This document shows, piece after piece, positions 24,358 through 33,937 of a DNA stretch of 44,700 nt; position 1 is the first letter of the stretch, and each line of letters starts with the position of its first letter. The position numbers and the translations under genes are program-made. The notes beneath the pieces are model-generated. The model ran no database searches. It was given only the letters and a program-made list of their open reading frames with translations, and was not told the origin of the DNA. Source of the DNA: Streptococcus sp. (GTDB lineage: Bacteria; Bacillota; Bacilli; Lactobacillales; Streptococcaceae); NCBI GenBank assembly GCA_003521145.1, contig DOTL01000060.1, positions 1 through 44,700 on the forward strand, read 5' to 3'.

Positions 24358-24383
24358 AGGGCTTGAGAAATCAAGCTCTTTTT
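24358..24383 (+). terminator. Terminator of adcRCB
   Basis: AGGGCTTGA, loop GAAA, TCAAGCTCT, then TTTTT. Confidence 0.8.
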
Positions 24384-24506
24384 GTGATATACTAAAGTAG
24401 TTTTTGAGAGAAGTTAAAATAAGAATGGTAGATTTCTAGGCGTAAAAATGATTATATTTCTCTGGTGTCCACTATCATTTGTAACAGTAATAAAAAAGGA
24501 GAAAAC

Positions 24507-25445
24507 ATGGAAATCTTTTTAACGAGTATATCGGGAATCCTAGTCATCTTAGGTATGATTTTAGTGGGATTTGTAATGGGCGAAAAAGGCTGGTTTGACG
24601 ACAAGTCACGTGGTCTTATAGCTAAGCTAGTCACTCAAATTGCCCTGCCTTGTTATATGCTCTATACGATCACACAGCGTTTCACAGCGGTAGACCTACT
24701 TAAAATGTTGCCGGAATTGCGTTTTCCTGCTCTGTCTATGGTGATTTTGCTTGGGATTGCGACAGCGGTGGCTAGAATTTTTGCAGTGAAAAAGGAGCGT
24801 CGTGGTCTCTTTATTTCCATGTTTTTTAATTCGAATACGATTTTTGTGGGACTCCCTATCAATCAAGCCCTCTTTGGCGATGCTAGTATCCCCTATGTTC
24901 TTATCTATTATATGTGCAATACGACCTTTTTCTGGACCTTGGGGACCTACCTTATTCAGCGTGATGGGGAAGGAGAGGCTGCATTTGATTTAAGAACAAG
25001 TCTGAAAAAAATCTTCTCCCCCCCTCTAATGGGCTTCATGTTAGGCCTTATTATTGTTATCCTTCATATTAAATTACCAACCTTTTTAGCCAGTGACTTG
25101 CAGTATTTAGGTAGTTTGACGACTCCTTTATCCATGATTTTCATCGGTTTGTCAGTGTCCAATGCAGGTGTCAAGCAATTGGTTCTTAAAAAGGATCAGG
25201 TATTGATTTTGTTGGGACGCTTTGTGGTTGCTCCTCTCTTGATGGCTGCAATCGTTTATTGGTCCTCCTTACCAACTTTGATGAAGCAAGTTTTTATCAT
25301 CCAGTCGGCTATGCCTGTCATGACCAATGCACCTGTGGTTGCTAAACTCTACGGAGCTGATAGTGATTACGCTGCTATCGTGGTGACTGAGACTACCCTC
25401 GCGACCATGATCGTTATCCCAATTCTCATGGTTTTGATGGCCTAA
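24507..25445 (+). CDS. AEC-family transporter (auxin efflux carrier-like)
   Basis: 312 residues with about ten membrane segments in two five-helix halves (GILVILGMILVGFVMGEKGWF at the start, VYWSSLPTLMKQVFIIQSAMPVMTNAPVVAKLYG near the end). Bacterial members export organic acids such as malate; the substrate here cannot be told. ATG 24507 has AAAGGAG 8 nt upstream. A TATACT box lies at 24388-24393, implying a leader over 100 nt in which I see no structure. A weak imperfect stem followed by T's at about 25451-25488 may be its terminator. Confidence 0.8.
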   Translation: MEIFLTSISGILVILGMILVGFVMGEKGWFDDKSRGLIAKLVTQIALPCYMLYTITQRFTAVDLLKMLPELRFPALSMVILLGIATAVARIFAVKKERRGLFISMFFNSNTIFVGLPINQALFGDASIPYVLIYYMCNTTFFWTLGTYLIQRDGEGEAAFDLRTSLKKIFSPPLMGFMLGLIIVILHIKLPTFLASDLQYLGSLTTPLSMIFIGLSVSNAGVKQLVLKKDQVLILLGRFVVAPLLMAAIVYWSSLPTLMKQVFIIQSAMPVMTNAPVVAKLYGADSDYAAIVVTETTLATMIVIPILMVLMA

Positions 25446-25511
25446 TAAATGTCTGAGTCATCCAGTTTTTGCTGGTGGCCTCTTTTTGTAAAAAAAATCA
25501 AAAAAGTTTAA

Positions 25512-25548
25512 GAAAACGCTTTACAAATTATCAAAAGGTGCTATAAAG
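25512..25548 (+). promoter_or_regulatory. ptsG promoter with cre-like site
   Basis: TTTACA (25521-25526), 16-nt spacer, TATAAA (25543-25548); another -10, TATAAT, lies at 25554-25559. The minus strand of 25512-25525 matches the cre consensus at about 12 of 14 positions and overlaps the -35. CcpA control of the former glucose transporter is inferred. Confidence 0.45.
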
Positions 25549-25596
25549 ATTGTATAATCTATGAAAATGTTTGCATCGAATATGGGAGGAAATTAA

Positions 25597-27779
25597 ATGA
25601 ATAAGCTAAAAGAAAACTTTGGCTTTGATTTCTGGCAAAAGTTTGGTAAGGCCCTCATGGTTGTTATCGCGGTTATGCCAGCAGCAGGTCTTATGATCTC
25701 TATCGGTAAAACGATTGCCATGATTAATCCGAACGCGGCACCACTCGTTATTACAGGTGGATTTCTTGAGCAAATTGGTTGGGGGGTTATCGGTAACCTT
25801 CACATCTTGTTTGCCCTTGCCATTGGTGGTAGTTGGGCTAAGGAACGTGCAGGAGGTGCTTTTGCAGCAGGTTTTGCATTTATCTTGATTAACCGCTTGA
25901 CTGGTTCAATCTTTGGTGTTACTTCAGATATTCTTGCTGATAAGGGTGCTACAGTTCACACACTTCTTGGTCAATCAAGGTGTCTGACTACTTCATCAGT
26001 GTTTTGGAAGCTCCAGCCCTTAACATGGGTGTATTTGTAGGTATTATCTCTGGTTTCATCGGAGCTACTGCTTACAACAAATACTATAACTTCCGTAAAT
26101 TGCCAGAAGCTTTATCATTCTTCAATGGTAAACGTTTCGTACCATTCGTAGTTATTCTTCGTTCAGCTATTGCAGCCATCGTTCTTGCTATTGTATGGCC
26201 AGTTATCCAATCTTGAATTAACGGTTTTGGTATGTGGATTGCCAACTCGAAAGAAAATGCTCCAATTTTGGCACCGTTCTTGTTCGGTACATTGGAACGT
26301 CTTCTCTTGCCGTTTGGTCTCCACCACATGTTGACTATTCCAATTAACTACACTCAATTGGGTGGTACTTATGAAGTCTTGACTGGTGCCGCTAAAGGTA
26401 CTGAAGTATTGGGTCAAGACCCACTCTGGCTTGCTTGGGTTACTGACCTTGCAAACCTTAAAGGTGCACACCCAGAACAATACAAACACCTTCTTGAATC
26501 CGTTACACCAGCCCGCTTTAAAGTTGGTCAAATTATTGGTTTATTCGGTATCTTGATGGGTATGGTAGTAGCTATCTACCGTAACGTCGATGATGATAAG
26601 AAACATCAATACAAAGGGATGTTGACTGAAACTGCACTTGCAACATTCTTGACAGGGGTAACAGAGCCAATCAAGTACATGTTCATGTTCGTGGCTACTC
26701 CGCTTTACATCATTTATGCTTTGGTACAAGGTGCTGCCTTTGCAATGGCTGATATCGTTCACCTTCGTGTTCACTCATTCGGTTCTATCGAATTCTTGAC
26801 ACGTACACCACTCGCTATTAACGCTGGTTTAGCGATGGATATCGTTAACTTCATTTGGGTAACTGTACTCTTTGGTGTTATCATGTTCTTCATCGAAAAC
26901 TTCATGATTAAGAAATTTGACTACGCTACACCAGGACGTAACGGTAACTATGAGCAAGGTGAAGATTCTTCATCAGAATCTGCTGGATCAGCAAGTGCTG
27001 GGACAAGCTCAGCAAGTTCACAAGTTATCAACATCATCAACCTTCTTGGTGGACGTGCTAACATCGTCGACGTTGACGCATGTATGACTCGTCTCCGTGT
27101 TACTGTTAAAGGAGGTGATAAAGTCGGAACAGAAGAACAATGGAAAGCTGAAGGAGCTATGGGTCTTGTCATGAAAGGACAAGGGTTTCAAGCTACCTAT
27201 GGTCCTAAAGCTGACGTATTGAAATCTGATATCCAAGACGTTCTTGATTCAGGTGAAGTTATTCCTGAAACACTTCCAAGTCAAATGACTGCTGTTCAAA
27301 AAGCAGAAGCTACCTTCAAAGGTGTGACTGATGAAGTGCATTCAGTCGCTGATGGTCAAGTTATCAACATCGAAGATGTTAAAGACCCAGTATTTTCACA
27401 AAAAATGATGGGTGACGGTTTCGCTATAGAACCAGAAAACGGTAAAATCGTTTCACCAGTAGCTGGTAAAGTGACAAGTATCTTCCCAACTAAGCACGCT
27501 CTTGGTTTGGTAACTGACAATGGTCTTGAAGTTTTGGTTCAAATCGGACTTGATACTGTTAGTATTGAAGGTAGACCATTCGACGTTAAAGTTACTGAAG
27601 GTCAAACAGTTGCTGCAGGTGATCTCTTGGTTGAAGCAAATCTTGATGCTATCCGTGAAGCAGGTCGTGAAACATCAACAGTTGTTGTCTTTACAAATGC
27701 AGATGCAATCAAATCAGTTAAAGTAGAACATACAGGTAAATTTGCTGCTAACGCTCCAGTTGCAAAAGTAGAACTTTAA
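25597..27779 (+). pseudogene. ptsG: Glucose PTS transporter EIICBA, broken
   Basis: The gene would encode about 727 residues: EIIC (membrane, about 1-450), EIIB with phosphorylation Cys in DACMTRLRV (TGT 27081-27083), and C-terminal EIIA. Three lesions are visible. A frameshift near 25965-25980 switches from LLGQS to VSDYFISVLEAP in another frame. TGA at 26214-26216 interrupts VIQS-INGFGMW, probably a former Trp codon. In EIIA the phosphorylated His of the VHIGLDTV motif is Gln (CAA 27540-27542, VQIGLDTV). GGAGG precedes the ATG. The full system would import and phosphorylate glucose; here it cannot. This agrees with a lactose-preferring dairy streptococcus. Confidence 0.9.
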
Positions 27780-27802
27780 TTTGCTAAACGATAAACAAGC
27801 AG

Positions 27803-27821
27803 ACAGCCCTTGGGCTGTTTT
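27803..27821 (+). terminator. Terminator after ptsG
   Basis: ACAGCC, loop CTTG, GGCTGTTTT. Confidence 0.7.
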
Positions 27822-27876
27822 GTTTGTAAATGACCCTATGTCATTTCTAGATGCAAGTCAGAAGAGGGATAAACTT

Positions 27877-28692
27877 ATGAAATTTCTAACTTTAAATACT
27901 CACAGTTGGATGGAGGAGATGTAGAAGGAAAATTCCAAACCTTAAAGGAACAGATCCTAAAGGCTCAGTATGATATTATTTGCTTCCAGGAAGTTAACCA
28001 AGAAAGAGAGACTTCTGTTGTTGACACGGATGCTTACTATCATGCACTTCCATCAGCAACACCAATCCACCAAGATCACTTTGTCCGTCTTCTTGTGGAA
28101 AAGTTAGCGGAAGAAGGGCTTCAATACCATTGGACTTGGGCCTATAATCACATTGGTTATGATTACCTTAATGAGGGGGTTGCCGTCTTGTCACGTCAAC
28201 CATTGACAGCGAGTGAAATCTTGGTTTCAGATGTTGATGATCTAACTGACTACCATACACGCCGTGTAGCAGTTGCTGAAACTACTGTAGATGGCCGAGA
28301 AGTTGCTGTTGCTAGTGTTCCACCTTTCATGGTGGGACAAAGGTTTCCAAGAAGAGTGGGCACGTATTGAGGAACGTTTCAAAGCTATTGGGAAACCGCT
28401 CATCCTAGCAGGTGACTTTAATAACCCAGCAGGTCGCGAAGGGCATCAAGCCATCTTGGCTAGCTCACTCAATCTTCAAGATAGTTTTGAAGTGGCTAAA
28501 GAAACAACTGGTAGCTATACAGTTGGACCAGGCATCGATGTCTGGAAGGGTAATGAAGAGCCTTTACATATCGATTATGTCTTTGCTAGCCAATATTGGA
28601 CAGTAGAGCGCCTTAGTGTGATTTTTGATGGCAATAATCAACCATTGGTAAGTGATCACTACGGTCTTGAAGCAGAATTAACATTTAAGTAG
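27877..28692 (+). pseudogene. Endonuclease/exonuclease/phosphatase-family protein, double frameshift
   Basis: The intact protein would be about 271 residues of the DNase I-like fold: MKFLTLNTHSWM at the N terminus, DIICFQEVNQE with the metal-binding Glu, LILAGDFNNPAG with the catalytic Asp/Asn, and PLVSDHYGLEAEL with the final Asp-His. The N and C parts are in one frame, but about 27910-28325 is in another. The second switch is clear, where SVPPFMVGQ should read FHLSWWDKGFQEEWARI. Translation from ATG 27877 stops at TAG 27922. Family members cut nucleic acids or hydrolyse phosphoesters; the natural substrate is unknown. Confidence 0.85.
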
Positions 28693-28766
28693 AAACTGTA
28701 TCCTATTATGACCAAATAAGGGTAAAAAACATTGTCAAAAGACAAATAAAAGAGTAAACTAGAAGC

Positions 28767-28772
28767 TATAAT
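28767..28772 (+). promoter_or_regulatory. -10 box of pgi
   Basis: TATAAT, 23 nt before the ATG. The -35 is poor (TTGTCA lies too far upstream). Confidence 0.4.
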
Positions 28773-28795
28773 TGAATTTTTATAAGGAGAGACTA

Positions 28796-30145
28796 ATGGC
28801 TCATATTACATTTGATTATTCAAAAGTTTTGGATAAATTTGTAGCACCACACGAAGTGGACAACCTTCAAGCACAAGTAACAGTAGCAGACGAAATGATT
28901 CGCAAAGGAACTGGCCCAGGGGCAGACTTCCTTGGATGGCGTGACCTTCCAGAAAACTACGATCGTGAAGAATTTGATCGTATTTTGAAGGCTGCTGAAA
29001 AAATCAAAGAAGAAAGCGATGTTTTGGTTGTTATCGGTATCGGTGGTTCTTACCTTGGTGCCAAAGCAGCCATCGACTTCTTGAACCATCACTTTGCTAA
29101 CCTTCAAACAAAAGAAGAACGCAAAGCACCACAAATCGTTTACGCTGGTAACTCAATTTCATCAACATATCTTGCAGACTTGCTTGAGTATGTTGAAGAT
29201 AAAGACTTCTCAGTTAACGTTATCTCTAAATCAGGTACAACAACTGAACCAGCTATCGCTTTCCGTGTTTTCAAGGAACTCCTTGTTAAGAAATACGGTC
29301 AAGAAGAAGCAAACAAACGTATCTACGCAACAACTGACCGCCAAAAAGGTGCAGTTAAAGTTGAAGCAGATGCTAACGGTTGGGAAACTTTCGTTGTTCC
29401 AGATGACATCGGTGGACGTTTCTCAGTATTGACAGCTGTAGGTCTTTTGCCAATCGCAGCTTCAGGTGCTGATATCAAAGCCCTTATGGAAGGTGCTAAC
29501 GCTGCACGTAAAGAGTACTCTTCATCTAAAATCTCTGAAAACGAAGCTTACCAATACGCTGCACTTCGTAACATCCTTTACCGTAAAGGTTACACAACTG
29601 AAATCTTAGCAAACTACGAACCATCACTTCAATACTTCTCAGAATGGTGGAAACAATTGGCTGGTGAATCTGAAGGTAAAGACCAAAGAGGTATCTACCC
29701 AACATCAGCAAACTTCTCAACAGACTTGCACTCACTCGGACAATTTATCCAAGAAGGTACACGTAACCTCTTTGAGACAGTTGTTCGTGTGGAAAAACCA
29801 CGTAAGAACGTGATCATTCCTGAATTGGCTGAAGACCTTGATGGACTGGGTTACCTCCAAGGCAAAGATGTTGACTTTGTTAACAAGAAAGCAACAGACG
29901 GTGTTCTTCTTGCTCATACAGATGGTGACGTGCCTAACATGTTCATTACTATCCCTGAACAAGATGCCTTTACATTGGGTTACATCATTTACTTCTTTGA
30001 AATTGCTATCGCCCTTTCAGGTTACTTGAATGCTATTAACCCATTCGATCAACCAGGTGTAGAAGCATACAAGAAAAACATGTTCGCCCTTCTTGGTAAA
30101 CCAGGATTTGAAGAACTTGGAGCAGAACTTAATGCTCGCTTGTAA
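28796..30145 (+). CDS. pgi: Glucose-6-phosphate isomerase
   Basis: 449 residues, the short Gram-positive form. It interconverts glucose-6-phosphate and fructose-6-phosphate in glycolysis. Motifs: VVIGIGGSYLGAKAAI, ISKSGTTTEPAIAFR (sugar-phosphate binding), DDIGGRFSVLTAVGLLP with the PGI signature, EWWKQLAGESEGKDQRGIYP, and the C-terminal NPFDQPGVEAYK. AAGGAG lies 8 nt before the ATG. It uses the optimal codons typical of highly expressed glycolytic genes. Flanked by the nuclease pseudogene and the second rgg island. Confidence 0.96.
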   Translation: MAHITFDYSKVLDKFVAPHEVDNLQAQVTVADEMIRKGTGPGADFLGWRDLPENYDREEFDRILKAAEKIKEESDVLVVIGIGGSYLGAKAAIDFLNHHFANLQTKEERKAPQIVYAGNSISSTYLADLLEYVEDKDFSVNVISKSGTTTEPAIAFRVFKELLVKKYGQEEANKRIYATTDRQKGAVKVEADANGWETFVVPDDIGGRFSVLTAVGLLPIAASGADIKALMEGANAARKEYSSSKISENEAYQYAALRNILYRKGYTTEILANYEPSLQYFSEWWKQLAGESEGKDQRGIYPTSANFSTDLHSLGQFIQEGTRNLFETVVRVEKPRKNVIIPELAEDLDGLGYLQGKDVDFVNKKATDGVLLAHTDGDVPNMFITIPEQDAFTLGYIIYFFEIAIALSGYLNAINPFDQPGVEAYKKNMFALLGKPGFEELGAELNARL

Positions 30146-30155
30146 TTCTCAGATA

Positions 30156-30182
30156 AGATCAGCTTTGGCTGGTCTTTTTTTA
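30156..30182 (+). terminator. Terminator after pgi
   Basis: AGATCAGC, loop TTTG, GCTGGTCT, then T-run. Confidence 0.75.
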
Positions 30183-30306
30183 TCCATTTGTAAGTTAAAA
30201 CTTTCCATTGATTATTTCTTGTAGGTTAATTTACGAATTTTTATTTTAAACGTTTTGGACTGGCTAGTTGGGCTTTGTGGCTCTTTAATTTAGAAATGAT
30301 TGTTGT

Positions 30307-30312
30307 TATAAT
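30307..30312 (+). promoter_or_regulatory. -10 box of the second rgg
   Basis: TATAAT, 25 nt before the ATG; the -35 (TTTAAT at 30284-30289) is weak. Confidence 0.45.
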
Positions 30313-30337
30313 TAGTTAAAGCATAGGAGGATGGATC

Positions 30338-31210
30338 ATGATTGGACCTGTTGAAATGGGTGCTTTGTTGAAAAAATTTCGTTTATCAAAGAATTTGACA
30401 TTGAAAGAACTTGCTAGTGATTATTTATCAGTATCTTTCCTATCAAAATTTGAACGTGGAGAATCTGATATCTCATTATCTAGGTTTTTTCTTTTGTTAA
30501 ATAAATTGGATATCAGTATTGAAGAGTTCTATGGTATTTTATCTCAAGATAATCCAACTCATACTGAAAAGTTATTAGAAAGTGCTAGTAAGGCTTATTA
30601 TCAAAACGATATTTTATTGTTACAGAAGTACGCTGGAGAAGAGCGTCATAAATTTGAGCTCACACAAGACAAATCATTTCTCTATAACAGTATTATGCTA
30701 GAATCTTTTTTGGTAAGTATTTCAAATAAAGAAGTTGATGAAAATAAGGTAAGGGAATTAACAGACTATCTTTTTAGCATTGAACAATGGGGAAAAAGAG
30801 AGTTAATCATATTAGGAAATAGTATGTCGTTTATTTCCACCCAGACACTTAATGTTTTGACCAAGGAGATCGTGTATAGAACTAGCCTTTTTGGAAAGAG
30901 CGACTCAAATCAAAGAATTCGACTTAGTCTTCTTATTAATGCAGCTTATGAGTTTTTACGGCGTGATGAACTAGATTCTGCGAAATACTACTTAGATTTA
31001 GTCAATGATAGTGGAATTCCTGAGGTCCTCTTATATGAAAGACATGAGTTGATATTTGTAATGGGAACCTACTTGATAAAGTCAGGTGAAGTTACTGAAG
31101 GGAGAAATCTAATTGAGGGGTGTTTAGAAACTCTTAGGACTTTAGGTGCGGAAAATTTATTGATTACTAAGGAATCAGAGTATCAAGAGTTGCTAAATTC
31201 CACTATATGA
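30338..31210 (+). CDS. Rgg-family transcriptional regulator (second, intact)
   Basis: 290 residues, full family length. N-terminal XRE helix-turn-helix (LLKKFRLSKNLTLKELASDY to SFLSKFERGESDISLSRFFLLL), then the helical Rgg C-terminal domain (FSIEQWGKRELIILGNSMSFIS aligns by eye with FGIESWGYYELSILGNLAQYI of the Rgg at 17580). GGAGG lies 7 nt before the ATG. It is followed by its own terminator and then an ABC exporter, its likely target. I found no SHP-like frame in either flanking gap, so the cognate peptide, if any, is encoded elsewhere or is of another type. AT-rich compared with pgi and yebC. Confidence 0.88.
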   Translation: MIGPVEMGALLKKFRLSKNLTLKELASDYLSVSFLSKFERGESDISLSRFFLLLNKLDISIEEFYGILSQDNPTHTEKLLESASKAYYQNDILLLQKYAGEERHKFELTQDKSFLYNSIMLESFLVSISNKEVDENKVRELTDYLFSIEQWGKRELIILGNSMSFISTQTLNVLTKEIVYRTSLFGKSDSNQRIRLSLLINAAYEFLRRDELDSAKYYLDLVNDSGIPEVLLYERHELIFVMGTYLIKSGEVTEGRNLIEGCLETLRTLGAENLLITKESEYQELLNSTI

Positions 31211-31250
31211 CAGTTTTATAGAGTGGGTTAAAAAATAGAATAAACTAAGA

Positions 31251-31277
31251 CCATAGTACAATATCACTATGGTTTTT
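31251..31277 (+). terminator. Terminator after the second rgg
   Basis: CCATAGT, 8-nt loop, ACTATGG, then TTTTT. It separates rgg from the exporter gene. Confidence 0.8.
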
Positions 31278-31363
31278 AATTTTCAATGGATATATGGAGT
31301 TCCAATGTCTTCAACTTATCCAACTGACTAAATACCAAGGTGATTTAGATTGTGAGGAAATCT

Positions 31364-32941
31364 ATGAGAACCTATATTCTTAAATACAAATATGAAAATT
31401 TAGTTCATATCTTACTGTTAGCGTTGAATGCTGCTATTTTCGTGAGTGCTTCGGTAACCTTGGCTTTAATGACTAATCAGCTGGTATCGAAGCGAATACA
31501 ATCCTTTTTAGCTTTATTAGGTTTAGAGGTAGGGCTCTACGTTATTTATTTAGTTTTGAATTATATTATTGCTGTAAATCAAACAAAACTTATCCAGAAA
31601 ATGACTTTGTCTATTCGTCAGTCTTATCTTAGTAAAATTATTCACCATTCTTTTAGTGAATTCAGAAAGAGTGATATTGGAGAGCATCTCTCTGTATTAA
31701 ATAATGATATCCAATTGATTGAATCAAATGGCTTTACAAGTATTTATACCCTTTGTTCAACAGTATTCACTACTTTGTTTTCAATTATTGCCTTATTAAG
31801 TTATGATGTAAGGATTGTTCTGTTAGCCATTTTTTTAACTTTGTGTCTGACCTATCTTCCCAAACCATTTACCAATCAAATGCAGAAATCAATGGAAAAA
31901 CTTTCCCAAGCGAATGAGGAACTTGTCTCAGGAATAAGTGACCAGTTATATGGATATTCGGATGTTTATTACGCTAGTCGTAAACAGATATTTCTTAGAC
32001 AAGTGAGGTCCATTGTTGAGGGATATATTGTACAAAAAAATATTTTTACAAAAAGAAATACTAGCACTGAGACGCTGATGGCTTTATTTTCAGTTGCCGC
32101 TCAGATGTTGATGCTTCTTCTAACTGGCTTGTTAATTATTTTTGGAAATATTGCCGTAGGTACCATTGCTTCTGTGGGTCAGATATCAGGTAATATTTTT
32201 AACTCTCTATCCACCATTAATCATCTGCAAGTGACCATTAAGTCTGTCGATCCTATCTTAAAAAAATTTCACGATTTTCCAGAGGAACCAAAGACTTGGA
32301 TAGCGACTATTCAGGATGTTCGTTTTGAGAATGTAAGTTATCATTTTGGAGAAAATGCTATTATTAAGGGATTCACTCAAACCTTTAAAAAAGGAGGAAA
32401 GTACGCTATTACTGGATGCTCAGGTAGTGGGAAGTCCACCCTGCTTAATATGCTCCTAGGAAATCTTAAAGATTATGAGGGGGAAATCTTGTTTGGGAAA
32501 TTGGAGTCAAAAGAGATTGATGAGAACTCAATCGTGTCTGAATGTGCCTATGTTGGGAGTCAAACTCATATCTATAATGATACCTTGAGGAATAATCTAA
32601 CTCTTTGGAATGAAGCTATTACTGATACGCACATCAATGAAGTTCTTGAAAAGGTTAATCTGTTATCTTTCTTAAGCCGTATAGATGAGCAAGTAAGTGA
32701 CGGTAGCTTTTCGGAGGGTCAAAAACAAAGAATAGGCCTGATAAGAGCGCTTTTAAAAGGAAGTTCTGTTGTGATTTTTGATGAAGCCACTGCAAATCTT
32801 GACCATAATAATGCTACTCGTATTGAGCACCTTTTATTAAGTGATCCTAATATCACTTATATCACGGTTACCCACCATCTTATAAAGGAAAATGAACCAT
32901 ATTTTGATAATATTATCCATTTGGGAGAGGCCGCTGAGTAA
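31364..32941 (+). CDS. ABC exporter half-transporter (membrane plus ATPase domains)
   Basis: 525 residues. An N-terminal membrane domain with about six segments (from VHILLLALNAAIFVSASVTLALM) is followed by an ATPase: Walker A GCSGSGKST, a signature-like FSEGQKQRIGLIRAL (Ser-Glu-Gly in place of Ser-Gly-Gly), Walker B VVIFDEATANLD and the switch His in VTHH. There is no C39 peptidase domain, so it does not cleave GG leaders itself. It probably works as a homodimer. ATG 31364 has GAGGAAAT upstream; GTG 31352 would overlap that site. Being next to an Rgg suggests a peptide-controlled export or immunity function, by inference. Confidence 0.85.
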   Translation: MRTYILKYKYENLVHILLLALNAAIFVSASVTLALMTNQLVSKRIQSFLALLGLEVGLYVIYLVLNYIIAVNQTKLIQKMTLSIRQSYLSKIIHHSFSEFRKSDIGEHLSVLNNDIQLIESNGFTSIYTLCSTVFTTLFSIIALLSYDVRIVLLAIFLTLCLTYLPKPFTNQMQKSMEKLSQANEELVSGISDQLYGYSDVYYASRKQIFLRQVRSIVEGYIVQKNIFTKRNTSTETLMALFSVAAQMLMLLLTGLLIIFGNIAVGTIASVGQISGNIFNSLSTINHLQVTIKSVDPILKKFHDFPEEPKTWIATIQDVRFENVSYHFGENAIIKGFTQTFKKGGKYAITGCSGSGKSTLLNMLLGNLKDYEGEILFGKLESKEIDENSIVSECAYVGSQTHIYNDTLRNNLTLWNEAITDTHINEVLEKVNLLSFLSRIDEQVSDGSFSEGQKQRIGLIRALLKGSSVVIFDEATANLDHNNATRIEHLLLSDPNITYITVTHHLIKENEPYFDNIIHLGEAAE

Positions 32942-32978
32942 ATGTTTCATATGATAAATACTTAGGATTTATTTCAAT

Positions 32979-33007
32979 TTTACTAACGGCAGTCAAAGTG
33001 CTATAAT
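32979..33007 (+). promoter_or_regulatory. Promoter of yebC
   Basis: TTTACT (32979-32984), 17-nt spacer, TATAAT (33002-33007). The transcript has an 85-nt leader with a hairpin AGAGAT-GCAA-ATCTCT at 33063-33078 just ahead of the ribosome site. Confidence 0.6.
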
Positions 33008-33095
33008 GTAGGGGATTGTGAATTTAGCAAGCTTTGCTATTTCAAAAAAGAAAAAACAAATCAGAGATGCAAATCTCTTAGAAGAGGTGAATCCC

Positions 33096-33812
33096 ATGGG
33101 ACGTAAATGGGCTAATATCGTTGCTAAGAAAACTGCTAAAGACGGTGCAAACTCTAAGGTTTACGCTAAATTTGGTGTTGAGATCTATGTAGCTGCTAAA
33201 CAAGGTGAACCAGATCCAGAATCAAACTCAGCTTTGAAATTTGTTTTGGAGCGTGCTAAACAAGCGCAAGTGCCAAAACATGTTATTGATAAGGCCATTG
33301 ATAAGGCCAAAGGTAACACTGATGAAACTTTCGTTGAAGGACGTTATGAAGGATTTGGACCAAATGGTTCTATGATTATCGTAGATACTTTGACTTCAAA
33401 CGTTAACCGTACAGCTGCTAACGTACGTACTGCATTTGGTAAAAACGGTGGTAACATGGGTGCATCAGGTTCTGTTTCATACATGTTTGATAAAAAAGGT
33501 ATTATCGTTTTTGCAGGTGAAGATGCAGACGCAATCTTTGAACAATTGCTTGAAGCAGATGTAAAAGTTGAAGATGTGGAAGCAGAAGATGGTACTATCA
33601 CTGTTTACACTGAACCAACAGATCTTCATAAAGCGTTGGAAGCTCTCCGTGCTAACGGACAAGAAGAGTTCCAAGTGACTGAACTTGAAATGATTCCACA
33701 AACTGAGGTTACTCTTGAGGGCGAAGACCTTGAAGTTTTCGAAGGACTTATCGATGCGCTTGAAGCAGACGATGATGTTCAAAAAGTTTACCACAACGTA
33801 GCAGATATGTAA
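33096..33812 (+). CDS. yebC: YebC/PmpR-family protein
   Basis: 238 residues, the family length. It starts MGRKWANIVAKKTAKDG, with NVNRTAANVRTAFGKNGGNMGASGSVSYMF in the middle and an acidic C-terminal domain. The family was described as DNA-binding regulators and more recently linked to translation at difficult motifs; which applies here is not visible. ATG 33096 follows GAGGTG. The frame stays open upstream to a GTG at 33018, but family N termini support the ATG. A perfect small hairpin lies immediately upstream of the ribosome site. Ends at a strong terminator. Confidence 0.9.
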   Translation: MGRKWANIVAKKTAKDGANSKVYAKFGVEIYVAAKQGEPDPESNSALKFVLERAKQAQVPKHVIDKAIDKAKGNTDETFVEGRYEGFGPNGSMIIVDTLTSNVNRTAANVRTAFGKNGGNMGASGSVSYMFDKKGIIVFAGEDADAIFEQLLEADVKVEDVEAEDGTITVYTEPTDLHKALEALRANGQEEFQVTELEMIPQTEVTLEGEDLEVFEGLIDALEADDDVQKVYHNVADM

Positions 33813-33821
33813 TCTCATTCA

Positions 33822-33850
33822 ACACTTTCCTTACGATGGAAAGTGTTTTT
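33822..33850 (+). terminator. Terminator after yebC
   Basis: ACACTTTCC, loop TTACGAT, GGAAAGTGT, then TTTT. Confidence 0.85.
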
Positions 33851-33874
33851 GTGTGATCTGTCTAGGGATTTGTC

Positions 33875-33903
33875 TTGCTTGTCCTGACTTAATCTGATAT
33901 AGT
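33875..33903 (+). promoter_or_regulatory. Promoter of yajC
   Basis: TTGCTT, 17-nt spacer, TATAGT (33898-33903). Confidence 0.55.
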
Positions 33904-33937
33904 AGTAGCCAAGTGAATTATTGGAGGAATACGAAAT

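Noticed and set aside
33018..33095. N-terminal extension of yebC from GTG 33018
   Set aside because: The family begins at MGRKWAN, which has its own GAGGTG site; the extension crosses a leader hairpin and has Lys-rich filler sequence.
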